A stretch of 64,000 nucleotides of DNA, from assembly GCA_046048055.1 (NCBI GenBank), contig JBJOGW010000091.1, forward strand, positions 1-64,000. Reading direction: 5' to 3'. This DNA is from SYAC01 sp046048055 (GTDB lineage Bacteria; Planctomycetota; Phycisphaerae; Phycisphaerales; SM1A02). The notes beneath the pieces are model-generated. The model saw only the letters and a list, made by a program, of their open reading frames with translations. It did not search any database and was not told where the DNA came from. This document shows, piece after piece, positions 37,107-45,288 of the stretch. The first letter of the stretch is position 1. Every line of letters starts with the position of its first letter. The position numbers and the translations under genes were made by a program.

Positions 37107-38066
37107 ATGCAGACCATCACGCACAACAAGCCGACCGGACTGGCCGCCATGGCACGGGATGGCTCCACGCTGGTGAAGGCCCGGCTGAGCCTGCTGGTGC
37201 TGGCCACCACGCTGGTGGGCTACCTGCTGGCGGATCCCAACGACCTGGATGGCCGTCGGCTGACCTGGACGCTGGTGGGCACCTTTCTGGCTGCGGCGAG
37301 CGCCTCGGCGCTGAATCAGGCGATCGAGCGGCATCACGACGCTCGCATGCGGCGCACCGCGGATCGGCCCGTGGCGGCGGGAAGGCTGAGCCGGTCGCTG
37401 GCCGTGGTGATCGGATTCGTGCTTGGCTACACCGGCTGCGCGGTGCTGGCCATGCAGGCCAACCTGCTCTCGGCGGGACTGGCCGCGTTGACCATCGTGC
37501 TGTATGCCGCCGTGTACACACCCTTGAAGCGGCTGACTACCTTCAACACGGTGGTGGGCGCCGTGGTCGGTGCCGTGCCGCCACTGATCGGCTGGGCAGC
37601 GGCCGCCGACACGCTGCAGCGCGGTGCGTGGGTGCTGGCGGCGCTGCTGTTCACCTGGCAGTTGCCGCACTTCTTCGCCCTGGCGTGGCTCCATCGGGAG
37701 GACTATGAGCGGGGCGGGTTTCGGATGCTTCCATCGGCTCCGGGTGGCGAGGTGTTGGCGGCGCAGACGGGCCTGCTGGCCAGCCTCCTGCTGGTTCCGA
37801 TCGGCCTGATGGCCACGCTGCTGGGACTTGCGGGCATCGGAAGCGGGGTCGCGACGGCGGCGGCGGGGCTTGGCCTGAGCTGGTTCGCGCTGCGGCACCT
37901 GCAGCGGTGCGACGCCGCAAGCGCCCGCAACCTGTTCCTGGCCAGCCTGGCCTATCTGCCGCTGGTACTGGTGGCCATGAGCGCGGACCGCGGGCCGATC
38001 ACCGGTGTGGCCGGCACGCGCGGTGGACGCGTGGTCGTGCAGGAAGTTCCCGCGGAGCGTCCATGA
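37107..38066 (+). CDS. ctaB: Protoheme IX farnesyltransferase (heme O synthase)
   Basis: A UbiA-family membrane enzyme that adds a farnesyl group to heme B, giving heme O. The 319 residues carry about nine hydrophobic segments. The first Asp-rich motif is NQAIERHHDARMRRTADRPV; the first Asp of the usual NxxxDxxxD is a Glu here. The second conserved region is YTPLKRLTTFNTVVGAVVGA, followed by PPLIGWAAA, and FTWQLPHFFALAW is diagnostic of CtaB. ATG at 37107 begins at the family N-terminus. The stop overlaps the start of the DUF3179 gene (ATGA), so the two are coupled. The product is passed on to ctaA, encoded divergently. Confidence 0.95.
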   Translation: MQTITHNKPTGLAAMARDGSTLVKARLSLLVLATTLVGYLLADPNDLDGRRLTWTLVGTFLAAASASALNQAIERHHDARMRRTADRPVAAGRLSRSLAVVIGFVLGYTGCAVLAMQANLLSAGLAALTIVLYAAVYTPLKRLTTFNTVVGAVVGAVPPLIGWAAAADTLQRGAWVLAALLFTWQLPHFFALAWLHREDYERGGFRMLPSAPGGEVLAAQTGLLASLLLVPIGLMATLLGLAGIGSGVATAAAGLGLSWFALRHLQRCDAASARNLFLASLAYLPLVLVAMSADRGPITGVAGTRGGRVVVQEVPAERP

Positions 38067-39100
38067 ACGAGGCATCGCGCGGTCCCCGTCGGATGGGATT
38101 CCGCGAAGGCGGCTGGGTGGTGCTGCTGGCGGCCCTGCTGGCCGTGGGCGTGATGGTGTGGGCGCTCTGGGGCGTGTTCGCCGGCCGCAGCACACGCGGT
38201 GACGGCCGCACGGTGGAGAGCTACGGATTCGACCTGTCCGAACTGCGCACAGACGGAGGGTCGCTGGTGGCCAGCGGCCAGCCGCGCGACTTCCTGCAAC
38301 CGCTCGACGAGCCTGGCGTGATGCCGGGTCACGAGATGCTGGCCTACAACGCCGCGCGACGGGGCAAGTACGTGGTGAGCGGCGACCGCGTGGTGGGCTT
38401 GGTGCTGAACGGCGTGGCACGCGCGTATCCCGTGCGGCTGCTGAATGCCCACGAGGTGATCAACGACACGGTGGCCGGCGTGCCGATCGCGGTGACCTTC
38501 AGCCCGCTCTGCGACGCCGCGGTGGCGTTCGACCGACGCGTGGCGGGGCGCACGATCTCGTTCGGCGTGAGCGGGCTGCTGCTGGACAACAACCTGGTGA
38601 TGTACGACCGGGGCGACCGGCCCAGCCTCTGGAGCCAGCTTGGAGCCGTGGCCATCGCGGGACCGATGGCCGGCACCCCGCTGCGGATGCTGCCCGAGGT
38701 GCAGGTGTGCACCTGGAAGCACTGGCTGGCCACGCATCCGGGCACCGAGGTGGTGCTTCCAGGTCCCGACGACGACCGCCGCATGAAGGGGCTGAGCTAC
38801 AGCCGCTACCTGCTCAGTCCGCGGCTGGAGTTCCCCGCAGCGCGGTGGACCGACACCACCGGTCTTGCGGCCAAGACACCGGTCATCGTGCTTCGTCACG
38901 GCGACGCCGCGGTGGAACTGCCGCTTCAGGACGCGGCGGCCGGCATGCCACCGTTCCGGCTGGGCGAAGCCACGGTGGAGGTGGACGCGCAGGCCCAGCC
39001 CGCCAGCGTGCTGTTTCGCACGCAGGACGGATCGCCCCTGCTGGTGCTGAACTGCCTGCACTTTGCGCGCGTGAGCTTCAGGATCCCGCCGACCACGTGA
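38063..39100 (+). CDS. DUF3179 domain-containing membrane-anchored protein
   Basis: A 345-residue protein with one N-terminal membrane anchor (WVVLLAALLAVGVMVWALWG) and a DUF3179 domain: GVARAYPVRLLNAHEVIND, PIAVTFSPLCDAAVAFDRR, FGVSGLLLDNNLVMYDR and LWSQLGAVAIAGPMAGTPL. The family has a conserved PLCxxAxxFDR and SLWSQ but no settled function. The start overlaps the ctaB stop (ATGA), and the 3' end overlaps the convergent cox3-like gene by 23 bases. Placement inside the heme A/oxidase block suggests a link with oxidase assembly or metal handling, as an inference from context only. Confidence 0.85.
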   Translation: MNEASRGPRRMGFREGGWVVLLAALLAVGVMVWALWGVFAGRSTRGDGRTVESYGFDLSELRTDGGSLVASGQPRDFLQPLDEPGVMPGHEMLAYNAARRGKYVVSGDRVVGLVLNGVARAYPVRLLNAHEVINDTVAGVPIAVTFSPLCDAAVAFDRRVAGRTISFGVSGLLLDNNLVMYDRGDRPSLWSQLGAVAIAGPMAGTPLRMLPEVQVCTWKHWLATHPGTEVVLPGPDDDRRMKGLSYSRYLLSPRLEFPAARWTDTTGLAAKTPVIVLRHGDAAVELPLQDAAAGMPPFRLGEATVEVDAQAQPASVLFRTQDGSPLLVLNCLHFARVSFRIPPTT

Positions 39101-39707
39101 GCGAACCCAGCCACAGCGTGGCGTAGAGGGCCAGCCACACCGCATCCAGAAAGTGCCAGTACATGGCGCAGTACACCACGCCCTCGGGATGCTGGGGGCT
39201 GTAGCGTCCCGTGCCGGCGCGTCGCCACACCAGCCAGAGCGGGATCAGGCCCCCGAGCACGTGCGCCGCGTGCAGTCCGGTCAACACGTAGAAGGTCCAT
39301 GCGTAGAGGCTCTCGTCGATGCGCAACTGCCGGCGCCACAGTTCCAGCCAGGCCCATGCCTGGACCGCCAGGAACAGGATCGCCAGGATCAGCGTGAGCC
39401 CGGCCCATCGCGAGGCCTGGTCCCGCCGGCCGCTCCGAACGCTCCGGACGGTGGCATGCATGGTGCCGCTGCTGGCGAGCAGCGCCGCGGTGGAGGCCAG
39501 CAACAGGTGCGGCAGTCCCGGTGATCCGTCGGGTCGGAACGGTTCCACCGGATCCGGGTTCCAGCGCACCACCAGATAGCCCAGCATGGTGGTCAGGAAC
39601 AGCACGGCCAGCGTGGCCAGGAAGAGCCACATGCCGAACACGCCGGCGGCATGACGTGGCGTGCCGCCGCTGAAGGGATCGACCACCCGGACGGTCTTCA
39701 CCGCCAT
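39078..39707 (-). CDS. Cytochrome c oxidase subunit III-like protein
   Basis: A 209-residue membrane protein with about five hydrophobic segments, belonging to the heme-copper oxidase subunit III family: AGVFGMWLFLATLAVLFLTT, TFYVLTGLHAAHVLGGLIPL and VYCAMYWHFLDAVWLALYAT. It is the last gene of the long act-cox operon, 16 bases after the ctaF-like gene. A second, longer subunit III lies at 40157-41116, so the operon encodes two paralogues. This one is the compact five-helix type that lacks the first two helices of mitochondrial subunit III. It could replace or supplement the main subunit, or be part of a variant oxidase. Confidence 0.85.
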   Translation of the reverse strand: MAVKTVRVVDPFSGGTPRHAAGVFGMWLFLATLAVLFLTTMLGYLVVRWNPDPVEPFRPDGSPGLPHLLLASTAALLASSGTMHATVRSVRSGRRDQASRWAGLTLILAILFLAVQAWAWLELWRRQLRIDESLYAWTFYVLTGLHAAHVLGGLIPLWLVWRRAGTGRYSPQHPEGVVYCAMYWHFLDAVWLALYATLWLGSLTWSAGS

Positions 39708-39723
39708 GGCGGCAACGTCGGGT

Positions 39724-40149
39724 TCACGGTGCGTAGGGCTTGAAGCGGGCCACGGGCGCCCCGGGGGCCTGCGACTGCAGCGTGGACTCCACCTCGGGGG
39801 GGTTGCCGTCGAACTGCAGGTGCCGGTACTGGCCCGTGTCCATCAGGGCGAAGGCCAGCAGGAGCAGCACGAACACCGTGCTGCCCACGAAGGTGAGCAG
39901 ATTGAAGGGCCGGTCCCAGCGCAGGTGCATGAAGAACAGCGCCACCAGCGTGGCCTTGATCACCGCCACGCCCAGCGCGATCACCATGTTGAACTCGCCC
40001 GCGTCGACGTAGCGCACCGCCACGGTGATGGCCGTGAGCACCAGCAGCGCGGCGCCCACCGCGAGCAGCATCCACATGGGCACCAGGTGACCGACCAGCG
40101 GGTGCGGCTCGCCGTGCGAGGACTGCGATTGGGGGTTTCCGTGAGCCAT
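39724..40149 (-). CDS. Cytochrome c oxidase subunit IV-type small membrane protein
   Basis: A 141-residue protein with three hydrophobic segments (~24-44, 54-77, 85-102) matching the prokaryotic cytochrome c oxidase subunit IV family (CtaF/CyoD-like). The segment IALGVAVIKATLVALFFMHL, followed by RWDRP, is the hallmark xKxxLVxxFFMHL pattern. The Asp/Glu-containing tail (GNPPEVESTLQSQAP) is variable. ATG at 40147-40149 is chosen; the open frame continues upstream into the subunit III gene but family similarity starts here. It probably helps assemble or stabilise the CuB centre of the oxidase. Eight-base gap after the upstream gene. Confidence 0.85.
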   Translation of the reverse strand: MAHGNPQSQSSHGEPHPLVGHLVPMWMLLAVGAALLVLTAITVAVRYVDAGEFNMVIALGVAVIKATLVALFFMHLRWDRPFNLLTFVGSTVFVLLLLAFALMDTGQYRHLQFDGNPPEVESTLQSQAPGAPVARFKPYAP

Positions 40150-40156
40150 GGCTGCC

Positions 40157-41116
40157 TCAGTGGATGAGATAGAAGAGCGGGAAGAGGAAGATCCACACCA
40201 GGTCGACGATGTGCCAGTACAGGCCGCCCACGTCGACCGGCGTGAAGTACTTGCTGCTGAAGTGGCCACGCGCTCCTCGCCAGATCAGCCATGCCAGCAT
40301 GACCATGCCGGCGAGCACGTGGATGCCGTGCAGGCCCGTCATGCAGTAGTAAATGGCGAAGAACAGGTGCGTGTTGGCCGGCATGGCCGGATCCGCCAGG
40401 TGCAGGGCCGGCTTGACGAACGCCGGATCGTCGCTCGGCACCGGCAGGCCCTCGGCCTGCGCCTGCTCACGCGAGGTGGCCAGGCCCGCCGGACCTTGCG
40501 AGGCAGGCTTGATGGCACTGGCTTCGACTGGCGGCAGGGCGACCAGCGTGGGCACCGTGGCAGGCGCCGGATCGAGCGGATTCAGGGTGGCCGGCGGAGG
40601 CTCGGGCGCCTTGGCCAGCTCGGCGCGCTCGGCCTGACCCAGCTCGCCCTCAGGCGGGACGTAGAACGTCTTGCCCCACACCAGATGCTCGTGAATCTTG
40701 TGGCTGTACTCGAAGTACTTGATCACCATGAACCCCACGGCCCCCATGAAGGTGAGCACCAGGCAGACCAGCATGGCCTGCTTTCGGTCGGTCTGGGCGA
40801 ACCGGACCGCCATCGCCATGGTCAGGCTGCTCAGGATGAGCACGCAGGTGTTCACGCCACCCATGAGCGTGTCCAGGTAGTGGCTGGCGTAGCTGAACAC
40901 CTCGGGGAAACGCACGCGGAGCACCGCGTAGGCCACGAACAGCGCCCCGAAGAACAGCACTTCGGTGGCCAGGAACAGCCACATGCCCAGCTTGGCGCTG
41001 TCGAACTGGTGGGCCGGCGTCTCGAAATGATGCGCCAGGAACGGGTACTTGGCGTGTTCCCCGTGACCGTGGTGGTCATCGTGGCCGGCGGCGTGCGTGG
41101 AGGGAATGGAGCTCAC
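40157..41116 (-). CDS. ctaE: Cytochrome c oxidase subunit III with a Pro/Ala-rich insertion
   Basis: A 319-residue subunit III of the caa3 oxidase. Segments include AKLGMWLFLATEVLFFGALF, GGVNTCVLILSSLTMAMAVR and YYCMTGLHGIHVLAGM, with the final YWHIVDLVWIFLFPLFYLIH. Between the middle and last helices, residues ~152-245 form a soluble insertion rich in Pro, Ala and Glu (such as APEPPPATLNPLDPAPATVP), not present in typical 190-210-residue bacterial homologues. The N-terminus is His-rich (HAAGHDDHHGHGEHAKY). It follows ctaD by 12 bases. The insertion should lie outside the membrane and may contact a partner subunit; this is inferred. Confidence 0.93.
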   Translation of the reverse strand: MSSIPSTHAAGHDDHHGHGEHAKYPFLAHHFETPAHQFDSAKLGMWLFLATEVLFFGALFVAYAVLRVRFPEVFSYASHYLDTLMGGVNTCVLILSSLTMAMAVRFAQTDRKQAMLVCLVLTFMGAVGFMVIKYFEYSHKIHEHLVWGKTFYVPPEGELGQAERAELAKAPEPPPATLNPLDPAPATVPTLVALPPVEASAIKPASQGPAGLATSREQAQAEGLPVPSDDPAFVKPALHLADPAMPANTHLFFAIYYCMTGLHGIHVLAGMVMLAWLIWRGARGHFSSKYFTPVDVGGLYWHIVDLVWIFLFPLFYLIH

Positions 41117-41128
41117 GTGGGGTCGTCC

Positions 41129-42829
41129 TCAGTGGAGCGGATGCTTGGCGGCCTCGGCGGCCAGGGCGGGATCCACCACGTAGCCCTGCTCCTTCTCGTC
41201 CCAGCGGAGCGAACGGAAGTCGTAGCAGTCGCCCACGGAAGGCTGGGTGGCGAAGTTGTCGTGCGGGGGCGGGCTGGTGCACTGCCACTCCAGGCTTCCA
41301 CCGCCCCACGGATTGGCCGGGGCCTTGCGGCCGCTGAAGAGGCTGCTGATCAGGCAGTACGCCGTCATCACGAAGCCCAACGCCATGACGTAGCTGCCGA
41401 TCGTGCTGATCACGTGATAGACCTGGTACTCGGGCAGGTAGTCGTAGTAGCGGCGCGGCATGCCTTGGCTGCCCAGATAGAACTGCGTGAAGAAGGTCAC
41501 GTTGAACCCGATGAAGATGACGAAGCAGGCCGCGGTGCCGAGCCGCTCGCTGTACATCCTGCCGGTCATCTTGGGCCACCAGTGGTGCATGCCGCCGATC
41601 ATGCCGATCAGGGCCGAACCCATCATGACGTAGTGAAAGTGCGCCACCACGAAGTACGTGTCGTGCAGGTGCACGTCGGTGTTCAGCGTGGCCAGGTGCA
41701 GGCCGGTCAGGCCGCCGATGGTGAAGAGCACCAGGAAGCTGAGGGCGTACCACATGGGGGTGGTCAGCGAGATGTTGCCCTTGTAGAGCGTGGTGAGCCA
41801 GTTGAACACCTTCACCGCGCTGGGAATGGCCACGCTGAAGCTGATCAGGCTGAACAGCGTGTTCATCAGCGGGCTCTGACCGCTGGTGAACATGTGATGG
41901 CCCCACACCAGGAAGCTGAAGATGGCGATGGCGATCGACGAGAGGGCGATGAACCGGTACCCGAAGATGTGCCGGTGGGCGTGCACGCTGATCAGCTCGC
42001 TGATGATGCCCATGGCCGGCAGGATCATGATGTACACCGCCGGGTGGCTGTAGAACCAGAAGAAGTGCTGGTACAGCACGGGATCGCCGCCCATGCTGGG
42101 GTCGAAGATGCCGATGTTGACCAGTCGCTCCACCACGATCAGCATGAGCGTGATGGCCAGCACCGGCGTGGCCAGCACCTGGATGATGGCCGTGGCATAG
42201 ATGGCCCACAGGAACAGCGGCATGCGGAACCAGGTCATGCCCGGCGGCCGGAGCTTGTGCACCGTCACGATGAAGTTCATGCCCGTGAAGATGCTGCTGA
42301 AGCCCAGGATGAACACGCCGAAGAGCACCGGGATCACGCCACCGGTGCTGGTGGTGGTGCTGTAGGGGGTGTAGAAGGTCCAGCCGGTGTCGAAGCCGCC
42401 CATCGCCAGGCTGAGCAGCGTGAAGATGGCGCCCGCGATCCAGAGGTAGAAGCTGCCCAGATTGAGCCGCGGGAAGGCCACGTCCTTGGCGCCCAGCATG
42501 ATGGGCAGCACGAAATTGCCGAGTGCCCCGGGAATGCTGGGGATGATCACCAGGAACACCATGATCGCGCCGTGCAGGGTGAAGAACTGGTTGTAGACGT
42601 CGGCGGTCACGCCAGGAATGGTCTGGCCCGGCGTGAGCAGCTCGGTCCGAAGCAGCAGCGCAAAGATGCCGCCCAGCAGAAAGCTGGCGAGCACGGCAAC
42701 CAGGTACATCACGCCGATGCGCTTGTGGTCGAGCGTGAGGGCCCAGCTCAGGAAGCCCCTGGAGTGGGTGAGGTAGTTGTCTGGCCGTGCGGCAAGGTCG
42801 ATGGGGCGGCTGGCGTCGATGGTGGTCAT
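41129..42829 (-). CDS. ctaD: Cytochrome c oxidase subunit I, A2-type
   Basis: Catalytic subunit reducing O2 to water and pumping protons. The 566 residues have the twelve-helix core. Heme and copper ligands are visible: NQFFTLHGAIMVFLV (heme a His), FWFYSHPAVYIMILP (CuB His and cross-linked Tyr), WGHHMF (two CuB His) and HDTYFVVAHFHYVMMG (heme a and a3 His). The YSHPAV motif replaces the GHPEV of A1 oxidases, marking an A2-type enzyme that uses Tyr/Ser instead of the D-channel Glu, as in Rhodothermus caa3. It lies between ctaC and ctaE in the operon. ATG at 42827-42829 begins with the usual short soluble tail. Confidence 0.97.
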   Translation of the reverse strand: MTTIDASRPIDLAARPDNYLTHSRGFLSWALTLDHKRIGVMYLVAVLASFLLGGIFALLLRTELLTPGQTIPGVTADVYNQFFTLHGAIMVFLVIIPSIPGALGNFVLPIMLGAKDVAFPRLNLGSFYLWIAGAIFTLLSLAMGGFDTGWTFYTPYSTTTSTGGVIPVLFGVFILGFSSIFTGMNFIVTVHKLRPPGMTWFRMPLFLWAIYATAIIQVLATPVLAITLMLIVVERLVNIGIFDPSMGGDPVLYQHFFWFYSHPAVYIMILPAMGIISELISVHAHRHIFGYRFIALSSIAIAIFSFLVWGHHMFTSGQSPLMNTLFSLISFSVAIPSAVKVFNWLTTLYKGNISLTTPMWYALSFLVLFTIGGLTGLHLATLNTDVHLHDTYFVVAHFHYVMMGSALIGMIGGMHHWWPKMTGRMYSERLGTAACFVIFIGFNVTFFTQFYLGSQGMPRRYYDYLPEYQVYHVISTIGSYVMALGFVMTAYCLISSLFSGRKAPANPWGGGSLEWQCTSPPPHDNFATQPSVGDCYDFRSLRWDEKEQGYVVDPALAAEAAKHPLH

Positions 42830-42848
42830 GGCAGGCTCCTCGCGAGGC

Positions 42849-43970
42849 TCACTTCATGCTCAGGGGTGCGGCCGGCGGTGCTTCCTTCAGGTAGGCGCCG
42901 GTCTTGGGGTCGAAGTCGTCCAGATGCTGCATCATGCCGATCACGGCGTCGATGGCACGGTCGTTGAGCTGGCCCTTGAAACTGGGCATGGCATTGCCGT
43001 AGCCGCCCACCAGTTCGCTGCCAGGGTTCAGGATGCTGTTGCGGAGATAGTCCTCGGGGGTGGCGTACTTCCTGCCCGGGCCGATGATGCCGGCGTAGGT
43101 GGTGCCGTCGGTGAACTTCTCGCCGCTGCCCTCGCCGCCGGTCACGCGGGCCCAGATCCCCTTCCAGCTGGGGCCGATGCCCTTGGTGCCATCCAGGCTG
43201 TGGCACTGCTGGCACCGCGCAAAGATCTTGGGGCCGGCCCGGAAGTAGAGCTCCTCGTCGGGGATCTTGTCGAGCCACTGTCCCTGCTCCACCAGCCACG
43301 CGTCGAACTCGGCCTCCGGCAGCACGTGCACCTTGCGATTCATGTTGCTGTGTCCGGTGCCGCAGTACTCGGTGCAGAAGAGGTTGTGACCCCAGCCCGA
43401 CGGGGTGGGTTGATCGGCCTGGAACCAGAGGTAGCTGTAGCGACCGGGCACCAGATCCTTCTTCACGCGGAAGTCCGGGATGTAGCAACTGTGCAGCACG
43501 TCGCTGGAGCGCATGGTCAGCTGCACGGGGCGGCCCGCGGGCACGTACAGGTCATCGCTTGTCGCGCCGGTGGGATACTGGAAGCTCCATCCCCATTTCA
43601 CCGCCGTCACCTTGACCACGTAGGCGTTCTTGGGCGGCGTGCTCATGTTCAGGTAGTCGCGGAAGCCCACATAGAACATGACCACCACGATCAGGAGCGG
43701 GACCACGGCCCAGGTGGTCTCGAGCGGCAGATGGTGCAGCGGCGCGTCGCTGCGGAAGGCCTGGCCCTTGCGCACACGGTACTTCACCACGAAGTACACC
43801 ATGAGCACCATGATCAGCGCGAAGAAGAAGTAGCAGACCGCGTTGATGCCGTTGAAGACCATGTCCACGCCCGGCGCGATGGTGCTTGAGGGCGGCGGCA
43901 GCCAGGCCGTGGCTCCGCTTGGGGCGTCGGCGGCGAGCGAGGCGGCGAGGATGGTGAGGTGGTTGCTCAT
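42849..43970 (-). CDS. ctaC: Cytochrome c oxidase subunit II with fused cytochrome c (caa3 type)
   Basis: A 373-residue subunit II. Two membrane helices (~35-60 and 85-105) precede the CuA domain with its ligands in HSCYIPDF and CTEYCGTGHSNM. From ~245 a class I cytochrome c domain is fused, with heme site FARCQQCHSLDG and a distal Met in GNAMPSFKGQ. The fusion makes this a caa3-type oxidase that can accept electrons directly. ATG at 43968-43970 is preferred over an in-frame TTG six codons upstream because neither has a good ribosome site and ATG is the commoner codon. Sco, which delivers copper to CuA, is encoded 25 bases upstream. Confidence 0.96.
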   Translation of the reverse strand: MSNHLTILAASLAADAPSGATAWLPPPSSTIAPGVDMVFNGINAVCYFFFALIMVLMVYFVVKYRVRKGQAFRSDAPLHHLPLETTWAVVPLLIVVVMFYVGFRDYLNMSTPPKNAYVVKVTAVKWGWSFQYPTGATSDDLYVPAGRPVQLTMRSSDVLHSCYIPDFRVKKDLVPGRYSYLWFQADQPTPSGWGHNLFCTEYCGTGHSNMNRKVHVLPEAEFDAWLVEQGQWLDKIPDEELYFRAGPKIFARCQQCHSLDGTKGIGPSWKGIWARVTGGEGSGEKFTDGTTYAGIIGPGRKYATPEDYLRNSILNPGSELVGGYGNAMPSFKGQLNDRAIDAVIGMMQHLDDFDPKTGAYLKEAPPAAPLSMK

Positions 43971-43995
43971 GGGGAGAAACGCGATCAAAGGCGCC

Positions 43996-44895
43996 TCAGG
44001 CGGCGTGGGCCACCCCCGGGGCGACAGGAGCGGGCGGGGCCAGGCGGCGTGCCCGGGCCTCGCGGCGATGCATCAGGAACAGCGTGGCCCCCAGGGCCAC
44101 CACGGTCACGCCGCCGCCGATCTGCATGATGCGAAAGGCGAACAGCACGTAACCGCCCTTGGACGGGTCGAACTGGTGGCACCAGAACACGAAACGGTCG
44201 AAGGTGGAGCCCAGACGTCCCTCGCCAGCCCCGGTCAGCGCCAATCGCAGGTCCGCGGCGGAGGGCGCCACGCCCGGCAGGTACTGGCTCAGGCGACCGT
44301 CACCGGTGATGGCGAAGACCGCGGCCGGGTGGGCGTACTCGCCATCAGGCATCTTGCGGTACGGGAATCCCACCGCTTCGGCGATGCCGCGCACGGTCGC
44401 CTCGTCGCCCACCAGGAATCGCCACCCCTTCTCGCCGCCGGCGCGACCGTACTCGGTGGCATAGCCCGCCCGCTTGGCGGCAGCCAGTTCGCTGTTCTCC
44501 TCGGGGTTGATGCTGATGAAGAGCACGTCGAACTGGTCTCCCACCGACCAGTCAAGTCCCTGCAGGCCGCGCACAAGCCCGTTCAGGGCCAGGCTGCAGA
44601 GCATTGGGCAACGCATGTAGCCCAGCTGGATCAGTCGCGGCCGACCATCGGCGAAGATCGCCTCGAGCGTGACGGGCTTGCCTGACTCGTCCACGAGCGT
44701 GGCCTGCATGGGCAGGTTCTCGCCACGACGGTCGGTGACCTCCATGCCCTCCAGCTCGGCGGGTGCCTCGGTGGTCTGTGGCGATGGCGCAAAGCCCACG
44801 TCGAGCGAGCGCTGGGCCAGCGCAGCCGGCGCGGTCACCAGGCCCGCCAGCACCGCGAGCAGGACGATCACGGGACTCGTGCCGCTCGATCGCAT
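43996..44895 (-). CDS. SCO1/SenC-type copper chaperone
   Basis: A 299-residue thioredoxin-fold protein that loads copper into the CuA site of subunit II. A signal peptide (SPVIVLLAVLAGLVTAPAAL) is followed by the copper-binding CxxxC in LIQLGYMRCPMLCSLALNGL and the distal His in EYAHPAAVFAI. A second membrane helix near the C-terminus (YVLFAFRIMQIGGGVTVVAL) makes it longer than the common ~200-residue Sco; this two-anchor form is frequent in alternative complex III clusters. The start overlaps the stop of the small membrane protein gene upstream (TGATG), and ctaC follows. Role in the block: CuA maturation. Confidence 0.92.
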   Translation of the reverse strand: MRSSGTSPVIVLLAVLAGLVTAPAALAQRSLDVGFAPSPQTTEAPAELEGMEVTDRRGENLPMQATLVDESGKPVTLEAIFADGRPRLIQLGYMRCPMLCSLALNGLVRGLQGLDWSVGDQFDVLFISINPEENSELAAAKRAGYATEYGRAGGEKGWRFLVGDEATVRGIAEAVGFPYRKMPDGEYAHPAAVFAITGDGRLSQYLPGVAPSAADLRLALTGAGEGRLGSTFDRFVFWCHQFDPSKGGYVLFAFRIMQIGGGVTVVALGATLFLMHRREARARRLAPPAPVAPGVAHAA

Positions 44896-45278
44896 CAGGG
44901 CTTCTGGCCTCCGGCGGGCGACGCGGTTGCCGAGACGGACGACGCGGCCTTGGGCAGGCCCTCCTGGACCAGCAGTTCCATGGCCCGGCCGGCGGGAATG
45001 CGAATCTTCTGCACGGTCTGGCCATCGGCCTGGACCCAGGGGTAGCGCTGGTAGCTGGCGAGTTGCTCGCGCCACGAGGATCGAAGCGCGTCCAGCCGCT
45101 CGTAACCCTGGTCGATCACCTTGGTGTCCACCTCGCCGGTCTCCGCGCGGAAGTACATCACGCTGGCGGCCACCACCAGGGCCACCAGGATCACGATGCC
45201 GGCGAGGGAGAAGAACCAGGTGCTTCCCGGTTCGGGATCGTCCAGCTGGCCAGGAATCAGGGAAACGTGTTCGCTCAT
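44895..45278 (-). CDS. Small single-pass membrane protein of the act-cox operon
   Basis: A 127-residue protein of unknown function. One membrane helix (~20-41: WFFSLAGIVILVALVVAASV) follows a soluble N-terminus. The rest is predicted periplasmic and contains SSWREQLASYQRYPWVQADG and IRIPAGRAMELLVQEGLPKA. It is encoded between actF and sco, with its stop overlapping the sco start, so it is probably an assembly or linking factor for the act/caa3 supercomplex. Similar small proteins occur in other such clusters, but I do not recognise a named family. The ten-base gap to actF fits an operon. Confidence 0.7.
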   Translation of the reverse strand: MSEHVSLIPGQLDDPEPGSTWFFSLAGIVILVALVVAASVMYFRAETGEVDTKVIDQGYERLDALRSSWREQLASYQRYPWVQADGQTVQKIRIPAGRAMELLVQEGLPKAASSVSATASPAGGQKP

Positions 45279-45288
45279 GGTCGCTCCA

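Noticed and set aside
40148..42967. 939-codon open frame opposite the cox genes
   Set aside because: Shadow of ctaD/ctaE; low-complexity His/Glu/Arg protein with no recognisable motif.
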